In this document: one piece after another, positions 12,794 to 24,594 of the stretch
Position numbering within the stretch: the first letter of the stretch is position 1
Layout of the letters: the number at the start of each line of letters is the position of its first letter
Origin: Nocardioides sp. HDW12B
Lineage (GTDB): Bacteria; Actinomycetota; Actinomycetes; Propionibacteriales; Nocardioidaceae
Assembly (NCBI RefSeq): GCF_011299595.1
Contig: NZ_CP049867.1
Coordinates: forward strand, 2,666,001 to 2,730,000
Length of the DNA stretch: 64,000 nt
Direction: 5' to 3'
Notes under the pieces: generated by a model
What the model saw: the letters and a program-made list of their open reading frames with translations, nothing else
What the model was told of the DNA's origin: nothing
The model's database searches: none
Position numbers and translations under genes: made by a program

Positions 12794-13741
12794 TCAGCCC
12801 TTGCGCTTGTTGATGCCCTCCGTGGCGGCGGGCAGCACGGTGTGGAGGTCACCGACGACGCCGAAGTCGACCATCTCGAAGATGGGCGCCTCCTCGTCCT
12901 TGTTGACGGCGACGATCGTCTTCGAGGTCTGCATGCCGGCCCGGTGCTGGATGGCGCCGGAGATGCCGTTGGCGACGTACAGCTGCGGGGAGACGACCTT
13001 GCCGGTCTGGCCGATCTGGAAGGAGTGCGGGTACCAGCCGGAGTCGACGGCGGCGCGGGAGGCGCCGACGGCGGCACCGAGCGCGTCGGCCATGTCCTCG
13101 ACCTCGGAGAAGTCGCCGCCGGTGCCGCGGCCGCCGGCCACGACGATGGCAGCGTCGGTCAGCTCGGGACGGCCCGAGGACTTCTTCGGCTCCACGCCGA
13201 CGAGCTTGGCGCCCTTCGCGGCGTCGGGCAGCGTGAAGGACACCTCCTCGACGGTGCCGGCGCCGTCAGCGGCCTCCGGCGTGGCGGAGTTGGGCTTGAC
13301 GCAGATGATCGGCGTGCCCTTGGTGACCTTGGCCTGCACGGTGAAGTTGCCGGCGAAGACCGACTGGGTGGTCACGCCGCCCTCGGCGACGTCGACAGCG
13401 TCGGTGATGAGGCCCGAGTCGGTCTTGACCGCCAGGCGGGCGGCGATCTCCTTGCCCTCCGCGGTGGAGGTGACCAGCACGGCGGCCGGCGAGGCCGATC
13501 CGACGAGCTGGGCCAGGACCTCGGCCTTGGGGGTGACCAGGTAGGGCCCGAGGGCCTTGGCCGGCACGGTGTAGATCTTCGCGGCGCCGTACTCCTTGAG
13601 GGCCGCGGAGACCTCGTCGGACAGGTCGCCGATGAAGACGGCTGACGGCTCGCCGAGCTTGCGCGCGATCGTCAGCATCTCGTGGGTGGTCTTGCGAACG
13701 CTTCCGCCGACGTGGTCGACGAGAACCAGAACCTCGCTCAT
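12794..13741 (-). CDS. etfA: Electron transfer flavoprotein alpha subunit
   Basis: EtfA binds FAD and, with EtfB, carries electrons from acyl-CoA dehydrogenases to the quinone pool. The 315 residues show the N-terminal domain ([21 protein letters not shown]) and the C-terminal FAD-binding signature [20 protein letters not shown], then [23 protein letters not shown]. The ATG at 13741 is preceded by AGGAAGA. It sits 52 bp downstream of etfB in one operon, close to an enoyl-CoA hydratase, which fits a role in fatty-acid or ethylmalonyl-CoA metabolism. Confidence 0.97.
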   Translation of the reverse strand: MSEVLVLVDHVGGSVRKTTHEMLTIARKLGEPSAVFIGDLSDEVSAALKEYGAAKIYTVPAKALGPYLVTPKAEVLAQLVGSASPAAVLVTSTAEGKEIAARLAVKTDSGLITDAVDVAEGGVTTQSVFAGNFTVQAKVTKGTPIICVKPNSATPEAADGAGTVEEVSFTLPDAAKGAKLVGVEPKKSSGRPELTDAAIVVAGGRGTGGDFSEVEDMADALGAAVGASRAAVDSGWYPHSFQIGQTGKVVSPQLYVANGISGAIQHRAGMQTSKTIVAVNKDEEAPIFEMVDFGVVGDLHTVLPAATEGINKRKG

Positions 13742-13793
13742 GGTGATCTCTTCCTCGAAACTGGGGGGAGACGGGTCGGCGTGCCGACTCCGG

Positions 13794-14579
13794 TCAGATG
13801 AACTTCTTGGACGCCAGGAAGCCGACCAGCGCCTCGGCGCCGCTGCCGCCGTCGTCGGTGACGATCTCGCCGGCGGTCCGCGGGGGACGCTCCTCGGTGC
13901 CCTCGACGGTGGACCAGGCGGCCGACAGGCCGACCATCTCGGCGTCGACGCCGAGGTCGCTCAGCGACCAGGTCTCCACGGGCTTCTTCTTGGCCGCCAT
14001 GATCCCCTTGAAGGACGGGTAGCGGGCCTCACCGGTCTGGTCGGTGACCGACAGCACGGCGGGCAGGGTGGCCTCGACCATGACGGTCGCGGCGTCGCCG
14101 TCGCGACGGATCTTGACCGTGTCGCCGTCCACCTCGAGCTCGGAGGCGAAGGTGGCACCGGGGTAGCCCAGCCGCTCGGAGAGCATCGCCGGGACGACGC
14201 CCATGACGCCGTCGGTCGACGCCATGCCGCACAGCACGATGTCGTGCTCGGTCTTCTTCACGGCCTCGGCCAGCACCAGCGAGGTGGCGAGGGAGTCGGA
14301 GCCGGCGATGGCGTCGTCGGAGACGTGGATGCCCTTGTCGGCACCCATCTGCAGCGCCTTGCGGACGGCGTCCGAGGCACCCTCGGGGCCGACCGTCAGC
14401 ACGGTGACCTCGCTGTCGTCGGCGAGCTTCTCCTTGAGCTGCAGCGCCTGCTCGACGGCGTACTCGTCCAGCTCGGACAGCAGACCGTCGACGCCCACAC
14501 GGTCCACCGTGTTGTCATCCTCGAACCGGCGCTCGCCGGTGGCATCGGGAACGTACTTCACACACACGACAATGTTCAT
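13794..14579 (-). CDS. etfB: Electron transfer flavoprotein beta subunit
   Basis: Partner of EtfA. The 261 residues start MNIVVCVKYVPDATGERRF, the normal EtfB opening, and contain ALQLKEKLADDSEVTVLTVGP and DIVLCGMASTDG, part of the AMP-binding fold. The ATG at 14579 is chosen because family alignment begins there. A GTG twelve codons upstream (14615) is in frame, and an AGGAGG lies between the two, too far from the ATG for normal use, so the exact start is less sure than usual. First gene of etfBA. Confidence 0.95.
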   Translation of the reverse strand: MNIVVCVKYVPDATGERRFEDDNTVDRVGVDGLLSELDEYAVEQALQLKEKLADDSEVTVLTVGPEGASDAVRKALQMGADKGIHVSDDAIAGSDSLATSLVLAEAVKKTEHDIVLCGMASTDGVMGVVPAMLSERLGYPGATFASELEVDGDTVKIRRDGDAATVMVEATLPAVLSVTDQTGEARYPSFKGIMAAKKKPVETWSLSDLGVDAEMVGLSAAWSTVEGTEERPPRTAGEIVTDDGGSGAEALVGFLASKKFI

Positions 14580-14725
14580 ATCCAGATACGGCCCGGGAGG
14601 GCCCCTCCTGTGCACTCGGTTGACTCGATGTTACCCGGCGGTCACATAGACCCGCACCCACACGGGTCCGTGGGGTCAGTCACAGGGTCCCGGGGCCGGG
14701 CGAACGCCGGGATCCCGTGTCGGGC

Positions 14726-15127
14726 TCAGGGGCGGACGAGGCGCTCGATGATCTTGCCCGCGACGATCCAGACCACGGCGCAGATGCCCCAGTTGACCAG
14801 GACCGTCTTGGTGACGTCGACGCCGCCCTTCTTGCCGCCCTCGCGGAACTCCTTGAGGGTGCCGAGGAAGTTCAGGTTGTCGGCGGTGTCGGTGATGAAC
14901 TGCACGAAACCGTTCTGCCGGTTGAAGTCCAGCACGATCAGCAGCGCGCCGACGGCCAAGAAGGCTGCGGCGACCACGGCGACGATCCAGATGACGGTGG
15001 CAGCCACCGACCGGATCTTCGTCACGTCGGCCCCCGCGCCGAATCCCCCGCTCGAGGTCTTCTTGCGCTTGCCCCCGGACTTCTTGTCGGACGTGTCCTC
15101 GGACTTCTCCGACTTCTGCTCACTCAT
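14726..15127 (-). CDS. Small two-TM membrane protein of unknown function
   Basis: I do not recognise this 133-residue protein. Residues 1-35 are rich in Lys, Ser, Glu and Asp (MSEQKSEKSEDTSDKKSGGK) and probably disordered. Two membrane spans follow: SVAATVIWIVAVVAAAFLAVGALLI near 40-64 and TVLVNWGICAVVWIVAGKII near 108-127. Between them is an amphipathic stretch with NLNFLGTLKEF. The ATG at 15127 has a good GGAGGGA ribosome binding site. It lies between echA and etfBA on the same strand. Confidence 0.75.
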   Translation of the reverse strand: MSEQKSEKSEDTSDKKSGGKRKKTSSGGFGAGADVTKIRSVAATVIWIVAVVAAAFLAVGALLIVLDFNRQNGFVQFITDTADNLNFLGTLKEFREGGKKGGVDVTKTVLVNWGICAVVWIVAGKIIERLVRP

Positions 15128-15173
15128 GGCAGTGGTCCCTCCCTCTCCTCGCGCAGGCTAGCCGACGGGTGGC

Positions 15174-15950
15174 TCAGGCGCCGGAGAACCGGGCCTTGCC
15201 CGGCCCGTTCTCGATGAAGGACTGCATGCCCGTGGTCCGGTCCTCGGTGGCGAAGAGCGCGGCGAACTGCTGGCGCTCGATCTCCAGCCCGGTCTCGAGG
15301 TCGACCTCGCCCCCACGGTCGATGGACTCCTTGGCCGCACGCAGGGCCAGGGCCGCGGCGCCGGAGAACTGCCGCGCCCAGGCCACCGCCTCGGCGTACA
15401 CCGCCTCAGCGGGGACGACGCGGTCGACGAGACCGATGGCGAGCGCCTCGTCGGCCTTGACGAAGCGTCCGGTGAAGATCAGGTCCTTGGCGCGGCTCGG
15501 GCCGACCAGGCGGGTGAGCCGCTGGGTGCCGCCGGCGCCGGGGATGATGCCGAGCAGGATCTCGGGCTGGCCGAGCGTGGCGTCGTCGGCGGCGATGCGC
15601 ACATCGGCGCACAGCGCGAGCTCGCAGCCGCCACCGAGGGCGTAACCGGTGACCGCGGCCACGACCGGCTTCGGGATGCGGGCGACCGCGGTCAACGAGG
15701 ACTGCAGGCCGCCGGAGCGCGCGACCATGTCCTTGTACGACATCTCCGCCATCTCCTTGATGTCGGCGCCGGCGGCGAAGACCCGCTCCCCGCCGTACAC
15801 GACGACGGCGCGGACGTCGTCGCGCTCGGTGGCCTCCTGCGCCGCGGCCCGGATCTCCTCCTGGACCTGCTGGTTCAGCGCGTTCATCTTGGGGCGGTCC
15901 AGTCGGATCGTGCCGACCCCGTCCTCGACCTCGAGCCTGACGAACTCCAC
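15174..15950 (-). CDS. Enoyl-CoA hydratase/isomerase family protein
   Basis: A crotonase-fold enzyme that hydrates trans-2-enoyl-CoA in beta-oxidation or related routes. The 258 residues show the oxyanion-hole strand ERVFAAGADIKEM (55-67), GYALGGGCELALCADVRIA with catalytic Glu110, and LGQPEILLGIIPGAGG with catalytic Glu130. Both glutamates of true hydratases are present. The GTG at 15950 follows GGAGG by six bases and is preferred over an in-frame ATG ten codons upstream. It may provide the crotonase step used with Ccr elsewhere in the window. Chain-length preference is unknown. Confidence 0.93.
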   Translation of the reverse strand: MEFVRLEVEDGVGTIRLDRPKMNALNQQVQEEIRAAAQEATERDDVRAVVVYGGERVFAAGADIKEMAEMSYKDMVARSGGLQSSLTAVARIPKPVVAAVTGYALGGGCELALCADVRIAADDATLGQPEILLGIIPGAGGTQRLTRLVGPSRAKDLIFTGRFVKADEALAIGLVDRVVPAEAVYAEAVAWARQFSGAAALALRAAKESIDRGGEVDLETGLEIERQQFAALFATEDRTTGMQSFIENGPGKARFSGA

Positions 15951-16062
15951 CGGGCACCTCCACCGATCGCACAACGTCACGGGCCGGGCGGTCGCCCGGC
16001 CACCGCCCGCACCCTACTCACGCCTGCCACCCGCCCGGCCGCGTGGCCCGCGACCACCTGGG

Positions 16063-16068
16063 CACAAT
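16063..16068 (+). promoter_or_regulatory. Candidate leaderless -10 box for glgX
   Basis: CACAAT ends seven bases before the GTG at 16076, the same spacing seen at other genes here. It also overlaps the in-frame ATG at 16067, which argues against that ATG being the start. Confidence 0.45.
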
Positions 16069-16075
16069 GGGGCCC

Positions 16076-18223
<2,148 letters not shown>

Positions 18224-18225
18224 GC

Positions 18226-18253
18226 CCGGCGCGAGCCGGGCCCGGCTCGCCGG
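18226..18253. terminator. Shared bidirectional hairpin between glgX and glgP
   Basis: A long GC stem with a two-base bulge (GAGCCGGG against CCCGGCTC, with outer CCGGC/GCCGG) fills the 33-bp gap between the two convergent stop codons. It could stop transcription from both sides. Confidence 0.6.
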
Positions 18254-18256
18254 CCG

Positions 18257-20839
18257 TCAGGACGGTACGGCGACCAGGCCCATCTCGGCGATCGAGGCGA
18301 GGCGGTTGTTCCGCGGCACGACCCGGACGGTGTACCCGAAGGAGCCCGACGTGGCCAAGGTGACCGTGCCGTCGAACCGGTGGCGGTTGGCCTCGTAGGA
18401 CTCGACCGCCTTCAGCGGGACCGTGCCGGCGACCGTCATCACGTCCTCGTCGCGGACCCGGCCGTGGACGACCTGCACCTCGACGTCGTCGGGGCTGAGC
18501 GATCCGAGCGAGACGAAGGCGTGCACGGTCATGGTCGCGCCGACCTCCGGCGAGTCGCCGACGCCCTCGGAGTCGACGTGCTCGACGGCGACGTCGCCCC
18601 AGCCTGCGCGGACGCGGGACTTCCAGGTGGCGAGGTCCTTCGCGCCGGCGTAGTCGTGGTTGAGCGTGCGCGACGACTCGGCGGCCGGGACGTAGAGCGT
18701 GTTGACGTAGTCGCTGACCATGCGGTCGGCGAGCACCTTGGGCCCGAGCGACTTGAGGGTGTGACGCACCATCTCCAGCCAGCGGCCCGGCGTGCCGTCC
18801 TCGTCGTGGTCGTAGAACCGCGGCGCGACCTCGCGCTCGATGAGGTCGTAGAGGGCCTCGGACTCGAGGTCGTCACGACGGTCGGGGTCCTCGACGCCGT
18901 CGGCCGACGGGATCGCCCAGCCGTTGTTGCCGTCGAACCACTCGTCCCACCAGCCGTCGAGGATCGACAGGTTGAGCCCGCCGTTCAGCGCCGCCTTCAT
19001 GCCCGAGGTGCCGCAGGCCTCGTAGGGCCGCAGCGGGTTGTTCAGCCAGACGTCGCAGCCCGGGTAGAGCGGCAGCGCCATCTTGATGTCGTAGTTGGGC
19101 AGGAAGACGATGCGGTGGCGCACCTCGGGGTCGTCGGCGAACCGCACGATCTCCTGGATGAGCCGCTTGCCGCCCTCGTCGGCCGGGTGCGACTTGCCGG
19201 CGATGACCAGCTGGATCGGGCGCTCGGGGTGCAGCAGCAGCGACTTGAGGCGCGCGGGGTCGCGCAGCATCAGCGTCAGCCGCTTGTACGACGGCACGCG
19301 GCGGGCGAACCCGATCGTCAGCACGTCGGGGTCCAGCGCGGAGTCGATCCACTTCAGCTCGGCCGGCGCCGCGCCCCGGTGGGCCCACGAGTCACGCAGC
19401 CGCTTGCGGGCGTCGACGACGAGCCGCTCGCGCAGGTCGCGCTTGACGGCCCAGATCCTCGTGGAGGGCACCTCGTCGGCGACGTCGAAGACGCGGGACG
19501 GGCTGTCGGCGCCCGGGCCGGAGCCCGGCTCGACGCCGGCCTCGCGGGCGAGGTCGAAGACCTCTCGCGCGACCCAGGTCGGGGCGTGGACGCCGTTGGT
19601 GATGGAGATGATCGGTCGGTCGGGGGCGTCGAACGCGGGCCACAGGCCCCCGAACATGCCGCGGCTGACCTCACCGTGCAGCTGCGAGACGCCGTTGGCC
19701 CGCTGCGCCAGGCGCAGGCCCATGACCGCCATGTTGAAGACACCGGGGTCGCCGCCCTCGAAGTCCTCGGCCCCGAGGGCCAGGATGCGCTCGACCGGGA
19801 CGCCCGGGCAGGCGTTGTCGCCGCCGAAGAACTGGGTGACCAGGTCGCGCGGGAAGCGGTCGATGCCGGCCGGGACCGGGGTGTGGGTGGTGAAGACGGT
19901 GCCGGCGCGGGAGACCTCGACGGCGGAGTCGAAGTCGAGTCCCTTGTCCTCGGTGAGCTCGCGGATCCGCTCGAGGCCGAGGAAGCCGGCGTGTCCCTCG
20001 TTGGTGTGGAAGACCTCGGGCTCGGCGAAGCCGGTCAGCCGGGCGTGCGTGCGGACGGCGCGGACGCCGCCGATGCCGAGCAGCATCTCCTGACGCAGCC
20101 GGTGCTCGGTGTTGCCGCCGTACAACCGGTCGGTGACGTCGCGCAGGACGCCGTGGTTCTCCTCGATGTCGGTGTCGAGCAGCAGCAGCGGGACGCGGCC
20201 GACGCTGGCGACCCAGATGCGGGCCACGGCCTCCTCGCCGCCGGGCATGCCGATGGTGATGCGGGCGGGCGTGCCGTCGGCCTCGCGCAGCAGCGACAGC
20301 GGCAGCTCGTCGGGGTCGAGGACCGGGTAGGTCTCCTCCTGCCAGCCGTCGCGGGAGAGCCACTGGCGGAAGTAGCCGTGGCGGTAGAGCAGCCCCACGC
20401 CGACGATCGGGACGCCGAGGTCGCTGGCGGACTTGAGGTGGTCGCCGGCGAGGATGCCGAGGCCGCCGCTGTACTGCGGCAGCACGGCGGTGATGCCGAA
20501 CTCGGGCGAGAAGTAGGCGATGGCGGACGGGGCGCTCTCGTCGAGCCCCTGGAACCAGCGCGGGCCGGTGAGGTACTCCGCGAGGTCCGCACGGGCGGCC
20601 TCGAGCCGCGCCAGGAAGTCGGCGTCCTGGGCGAGACGCGCGAGCAGGTCGGCGGGGACCAGCCCGAGGAGCTTCACGGGGTCCTGACGGCTCTTCTCCC
20701 ACAGGTCCGGGTCGATGGACTCGAAGAGGTCCTGGGTCGGCGGGTGCCAGGACCAGCGGAGGTTGCCGGCCAGCTCGCCGAGAGCGGTGAGGGCGGTGGG
20801 CAGGACGGGGCGGACGGTGAACCGTCGGATAGCGCGCAC
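18257..20839 (-). CDS. glgP: Alpha-glucan (glycogen) phosphorylase
   Basis: This PLP enzyme releases glucose 1-phosphate from alpha-glucan ends. The 860 residues belong to the actinobacterial GT35 branch and show RWSWHPPTQDLFESIDPDLW near the N-terminus, YFSPEFGITAVLPQYSGGLG, VFTTHTPVPAGIDRF, and EACGTSGMKAALNGG with PLP-linked Lys615. The frame stays open far upstream, but homology starts at VRAIRRFTVRPVLP, so GTG 20839 is chosen; a TACCTT box ends six bases before it. In the GlgE cycle it opposes polymer growth. Divergent from an exported peptidase gene. Confidence 0.95.
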   Translation of the reverse strand: MRAIRRFTVRPVLPTALTALGELAGNLRWSWHPPTQDLFESIDPDLWEKSRQDPVKLLGLVPADLLARLAQDADFLARLEAARADLAEYLTGPRWFQGLDESAPSAIAYFSPEFGITAVLPQYSGGLGILAGDHLKSASDLGVPIVGVGLLYRHGYFRQWLSRDGWQEETYPVLDPDELPLSLLREADGTPARITIGMPGGEEAVARIWVASVGRVPLLLLDTDIEENHGVLRDVTDRLYGGNTEHRLRQEMLLGIGGVRAVRTHARLTGFAEPEVFHTNEGHAGFLGLERIRELTEDKGLDFDSAVEVSRAGTVFTTHTPVPAGIDRFPRDLVTQFFGGDNACPGVPVERILALGAEDFEGGDPGVFNMAVMGLRLAQRANGVSQLHGEVSRGMFGGLWPAFDAPDRPIISITNGVHAPTWVAREVFDLAREAGVEPGSGPGADSPSRVFDVADEVPSTRIWAVKRDLRERLVVDARKRLRDSWAHRGAAPAELKWIDSALDPDVLTIGFARRVPSYKRLTLMLRDPARLKSLLLHPERPIQLVIAGKSHPADEGGKRLIQEIVRFADDPEVRHRIVFLPNYDIKMALPLYPGCDVWLNNPLRPYEACGTSGMKAALNGGLNLSILDGWWDEWFDGNNGWAIPSADGVEDPDRRDDLESEALYDLIEREVAPRFYDHDEDGTPGRWLEMVRHTLKSLGPKVLADRMVSDYVNTLYVPAAESSRTLNHDYAGAKDLATWKSRVRAGWGDVAVEHVDSEGVGDSPEVGATMTVHAFVSLGSLSPDDVEVQVVHGRVRDEDVMTVAGTVPLKAVESYEANRHRFDGTVTLATSGSFGYTVRVVPRNNRLASIAEMGLVAVPS

Positions 20840-20845
20840 GGCAGG

Positions 20846-20874
20846 AAGGTACCGAATGGATCGTTCAAATCCAA
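20846..20874 (-). promoter_or_regulatory. Leaderless promoter of glgP
   Basis: TTGGAT (20869-20874 on the minus strand) and TACCTT (20846-20851) are 17 bases apart, and the -10 box ends six bases before the glgP GTG. This is one of the few leaderless boxes here with a fair -35 at standard spacing. Confidence 0.55.
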
Positions 20875-20987
20875 TCCGACTACCCATTTCCGTAACTGAC
20901 AACACCCTGGGGCGTTCCGCAGGTTGAATGACCTTCGCCACTCCCGGTCGCCGACCCACGACGGCCCCTCTCCTCGGAAGGCACCAC

Positions 20988-23900
20988 ATGCCCCTCCGCC
21001 ACCGCACGACCGGGCTCCTCGCCGCCGGCCTCGTGCTCTCCCTGGCCCAGCTCCCGACGTCACCGGCCACCGGCGCTCCCGGCGACCAGGTCGCCGTCGA
21101 TCCCGACGACTTCCGCGGCCTGGGCGACACCCCGCTCGGCATGGAGGACCTCGACGAGCGCGGGGTCGCGCTGCCGAGCGCCGCCCAGCGCACGGCCGCC
21201 CGCGGCCTCGGCGCCGACGTCCGCTGGAACGACTTCGGCACCCCCTCCTCGATCCTGCCCCGCACCGGCAGCCTGGGTACGGCGTCGGGCGACCCGGCCG
21301 CCGCTGCCCGGTCGTGGCTGCGCCGCAACGCCACCGTGCTCGGCCTCAGCACCGGCGAGGTCGACGACCTCGAGCTGGTCAACGACCAGCGGATGGCGCA
21401 GAGCCCGGGCCACGCCGTGCTGTTCCGCCAGACCTTCGACGGGCCGGGCGGCGACCTGAGCCCCGCCCTCGGCAGCATGGTGACGGTCGGTGTGTCCGGC
21501 GACCGGATCCACTACGTCTCCTCATCGCTCACCAAGGGCGCCGACCCCGTCCCGGCGGCGTCGCTGTCGCCCCAGGAGGGCTGGGTGGCGGCCGCCGACT
21601 CCGTCGGCATCGACGTGTCCGTCGGCGAGCTGACGGCCTCGACCGAGCCGCGCGAGGGCTGGACCACCTTCGGAGTGCCCGGCCTCGCCGAGGACCAGCT
21701 CGCCCGCGTGCGCAGCCTGGCGATGGCCGACGGCACCGTCCGCCCCGTCGTCGAGGCCAACGTCGTCGACGTCGACAACGTGCAGGCCTACACCGTCATG
21801 GTCGACGCCGTCACCGGCGACCTCCTGCACCGCGAGCACCAGGTCGAGCAGTCCAACGAGTCCTCGGGCTTCCAGGGCGAGGTCACCGCGAGCGAGTGCG
21901 GCCCCCAGCACCCGTTCGACATCTCCGACGACACCACCCGCACCATCACCGCGACCGCGGCGGCGGTGGTGACCACCAACGACCTCGTCGTGAAGATCCT
22001 CGACCCGGCCGACCAGGTCCTGACGGCGGGCGACACGGGCACCAGCCCCGAGGTCGCGACGTACACCTCGCCGGACGGGCCGCTCGCGCAGGGCACCTAC
22101 GCGGTGCAGATCTGCCCCTTCGACGACCCCACCGTCCCCTTCGTGGCGCCCGGCACCTACGCCGGCACCGTGAGCCTCTCCGAGACCGAGGGCGAGACCC
22201 CCTCGCTGCCCTACCCGCCGAAGTGGCGCTACTTCGACACGAACCCGACGCCGATCTTCACCCCCGAGCACACCCCGACCAACTCGGTCGTGGGCTGCTG
22301 GGTCGTCAACAACGACGGCGCCCGGGTGCCCGACTGCACCGAGCCGGTGGGCCAGCTCTACAACCTGGCCTCCCGCTTCCCCTGGGACGTCGACACGCGC
22401 TCCGGGCTCTCGACGCTGACCACCGAGGGCAACAACGCCCGCGACCGGGAGGCGTGGGGCTCCCCGCTGACCCCGGGCGGCTTCTTCCAGGCCCCGGTCT
22501 CCCCCACGCGTGAGTACACCGACGAGTTCACCGACGCCTGGAACAACAGCAAGTGCGACCCGGCGAACCTCGTGCCCGGCGGCAACGACATCTTCGCGTC
22601 GGTGACGAACCTGTTCGTCAACCACAACCGGATGCACGACTACTCGTACTTCCTCGGCTTCACCGAGAAGAACTACAACCTGCAGCAGAACAACTTCGGC
22701 AACAACGGCAACGGTGCCGCCGAGAACGACCCGGAGGTCGGCAACGTGCAGGCCGGCGCCCTCACCGGCGGCGCGCCGTCGTACCTCGGTCGCGACAACG
22801 CCAACCAGATCGCGCTGCAGGACGGCGTGCCCGGCATCACCAACCAGTACCTCTTCCAGCCGATCGCCGGGGCGTTCTACGCGCCGTGCACCGACGGCGG
22901 CCTGGACATGGGCATCGTCGGCCACGAGTACACCCACGCCATCTCCAACCGCATGGTCGGTGGCCCCGACGAGGGGCTGACCTCCGAGCAGGGCGGCGCC
23001 ATGGGCGAGTCGTGGTCGGACCTGGTGGCCGGCGAGTTCCAGTTCGCCCACGGCTACAGCAACGGCGGCAACATCTGGGCCATCGGGCTCTACGCCACCG
23101 GCAACAAGAAGGTCGCCATCCGCGACTACGCCGTCAACGACAACCCGCTCACCTACGGCGAGTACGGCTTCGACACCACCGGTGACGAGGTCCACGCCGA
23201 CGGCGAGATCTGGAACGCCACCAACTGGCGGGTGCGCCAGGCGCTGGTCAACAAGTACGACGCCCGGTTCCCCTACAACGACAAGGCGCTCCAGCTGCGC
23301 TGCTCGGAGAGCCGCAGCTACAAGGCGCCGGTCCGGGCGCAGGACTGCCCCGGCAACCGTCGCTGGATCGCGCTGATGTTCGACTCGTTCCTGCTCCAGC
23401 AGGGCGCGACGAGCATGCTCGACGCCCGTGACGCCATGCTCGCCGCGGACCGCATGCGCTTCGGCGGTGCCAACCAGAGCGTGATGTGGAAGGCCTTCGC
23501 CCGCAGCGGCATGGGCACCGGCGCGAGCACGCCCACGGCCGACTCCGGGGACGTCGAGCCCAGCTTCGCCGCCCCGTCGGGCAACACGACAGTGCGGTTC
23601 AAGCCGGTCCTGGCCGACGGCACCCCCGTCGCCGGCGAGGTCTACCTGGGCACCTACGAGGCCCGGGCCACGCCGCTGGCGGACACCCTGCCCGGCACCC
23701 CGCGCGGGGCCTCGGCACCGATGACGCCCGGCACCTACACGGGTCTGCTGCGCAGCGACGAGACGGGGCTGACCCGGTTCACCGCCACCATCGGCGGCGC
23801 GAGCCAGACGGTCCGGATCACGGCCGAGCCGAACCTGGCCGCGAAGGCGAAGGGCGCGTCGGTGATCTCCACCAGCGCCGGCAGCCTGAACCCCGACTCC

Positions 23901-24449
23901 CTCATCGACTCCACCGAGTCCACCAACTGGGCCGGGGTCAACGAGGGCGGCGAGAACGTCGACGAGAAGAACCCCTTCGTGACGGTCGACCTCGCCGGCG
24001 GTCTGCAGACGGTGCGGAGGCTGGGAGTCAGCGCCATGCTGCGCCCCGCCGACGACAGCGGCGGCGACGTCCCGCTCGCCCAGGACGTCGACGAGGACCC
24101 GGACTCCGGCTCGCGGTTCACCGCGCTGCGCCGGTTCGCGATCGAGGTCTGCACCACCGACTGCGCGGGCAGCGGCGCCTCGTGGCGTCGCGTGTTCACC
24201 AGCAGCCCGGACGCCTTCCCCGGCGACCGTCCGCGTCCCACGGCACCGAACCTGATCTTCCGCAGCTTCAAGATCGACGCGGTGCAGGCCCGGGCCGTGC
24301 GGCTGGTGGCGCTGGAGAACCAGTGCACCGGGTTCGCGGGCTACGCGGGCGAGCAGGACAACGACCCGCTCAACGACACCGACTGCAAGACCGCCTCGGA
24401 CCGCGGTCAGTCGGTGCGGGCGGCCGAGCTGGAGGTGTTCACCCGCTGA
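20988..24449 (+). CDS. Exported M36 (fungalysin-type) metallopeptidase with C-terminal discoidin-like domain
   Basis: A 1153-residue secreted zinc protease. A signal peptide spans about residues 1-30 (MPLRHRTTGLLAAGLVLSLAQ). It is followed by a thermolysin/fungalysin-type propeptide, a PPC-like beta domain near 300-390, the M36 catalytic domain and a galactose-binding/F5-8C-like domain from about 949 (DSLIDSTESTNWAGV). The catalytic motif is HEYTH at 646-650, with third ligand Glu674 in GGAMGESWSD. The ATG at 20988 has GGAAGG six bases upstream; an in-frame ATG at 20928 would add 20 residues before the signal. Likely digests proteins outside the cell; the extra domains suggest surface or polysaccharide binding. 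Confidence 0.93.
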   Translation: MPLRHRTTGLLAAGLVLSLAQLPTSPATGAPGDQVAVDPDDFRGLGDTPLGMEDLDERGVALPSAAQRTAARGLGADVRWNDFGTPSSILPRTGSLGTASGDPAAAARSWLRRNATVLGLSTGEVDDLELVNDQRMAQSPGHAVLFRQTFDGPGGDLSPALGSMVTVGVSGDRIHYVSSSLTKGADPVPAASLSPQEGWVAAADSVGIDVSVGELTASTEPREGWTTFGVPGLAEDQLARVRSLAMADGTVRPVVEANVVDVDNVQAYTVMVDAVTGDLLHREHQVEQSNESSGFQGEVTASECGPQHPFDISDDTTRTITATAAAVVTTNDLVVKILDPADQVLTAGDTGTSPEVATYTSPDGPLAQGTYAVQICPFDDPTVPFVAPGTYAGTVSLSETEGETPSLPYPPKWRYFDTNPTPIFTPEHTPTNSVVGCWVVNNDGARVPDCTEPVGQLYNLASRFPWDVDTRSGLSTLTTEGNNARDREAWGSPLTPGGFFQAPVSPTREYTDEFTDAWNNSKCDPANLVPGGNDIFASVTNLFVNHNRMHDYSYFLGFTEKNYNLQQNNFGNNGNGAAENDPEVGNVQAGALTGGAPSYLGRDNANQIALQDGVPGITNQYLFQPIAGAFYAPCTDGGLDMGIVGHEYTHAISNRMVGGPDEGLTSEQGGAMGESWSDLVAGEFQFAHGYSNGGNIWAIGLYATGNKKVAIRDYAVNDNPLTYGEYGFDTTGDEVHADGEIWNATNWRVRQALVNKYDARFPYNDKALQLRCSESRSYKAPVRAQDCPGNRRWIALMFDSFLLQQGATSMLDARDAMLAADRMRFGGANQSVMWKAFARSGMGTGASTPTADSGDVEPSFAAPSGNTTVRFKPVLADGTPVAGEVYLGTYEARATPLADTLPGTPRGASAPMTPGTYTGLLRSDETGLTRFTATIGGASQTVRITAEPNLAAKAKGASVISTSAGSLNPDSLIDSTESTNWAGVNEGGENVDEKNPFVTVDLAGGLQTVRRLGVSAMLRPADDSGGDVPLAQDVDEDPDSGSRFTALRRFAIEVCTTDCAGSGASWRRVFTSSPDAFPGDRPRPTAPNLIFRSFKIDAVQARAVRLVALENQCTGFAGYAGEQDNDPLNDTDCKTASDRGQSVRAAELEVFTR

Positions 24450-24454
24450 GCGGT

Positions 24455-24484
24455 GAGCCCGCCGGTCGACGTACCGGCGGGCTC
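24455..24484 (+). terminator. Hairpin after the M36 peptidase gene
   Basis: Perfect 12-bp arms (24455-24466 and 24473-24484) around a 6-base loop, starting five bases after the stop codon. No T-run. The repeat copy at 24512 follows. Confidence 0.65.
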
Positions 24485-24511
24485 CCGATGGCGTGACGCG
24501 GGGGCTGCTCC

Positions 24512-24593
24512 CCGCACGAAACCGGCGCTTCCCGAGCGATGCTTCGCTCGGGAAGCGCCGGTTTCACTAGGTACCTGGTGAAACCGACAGGGG
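24512..24593 (+). repeat. Double-palindrome repeat, copy 3
   Basis: Identical over 82 bp to 681-762: 22-bp hairpin arms (24518-24539 and 24544-24565) with a TGCT loop, then the GGTACC-centred palindrome (24560-24585). It lies between two convergent genes and ends one base before the DoxX-family stop codon, matching the setting of copy 2 beside gatB. Confidence 0.92.
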
Positions 24594-24594
24594 G

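Noticed and set aside
14580-14725. Terminator upstream of etfB
   Set aside because: Only broken GC stems are present; no pairing better than expected at this GC content.
20840-21478. N-terminal extension of glgP by about 213 residues
   Set aside because: The extension is antisense to the M36 gene and lacks phosphorylase homology; a promoter lies inside it.
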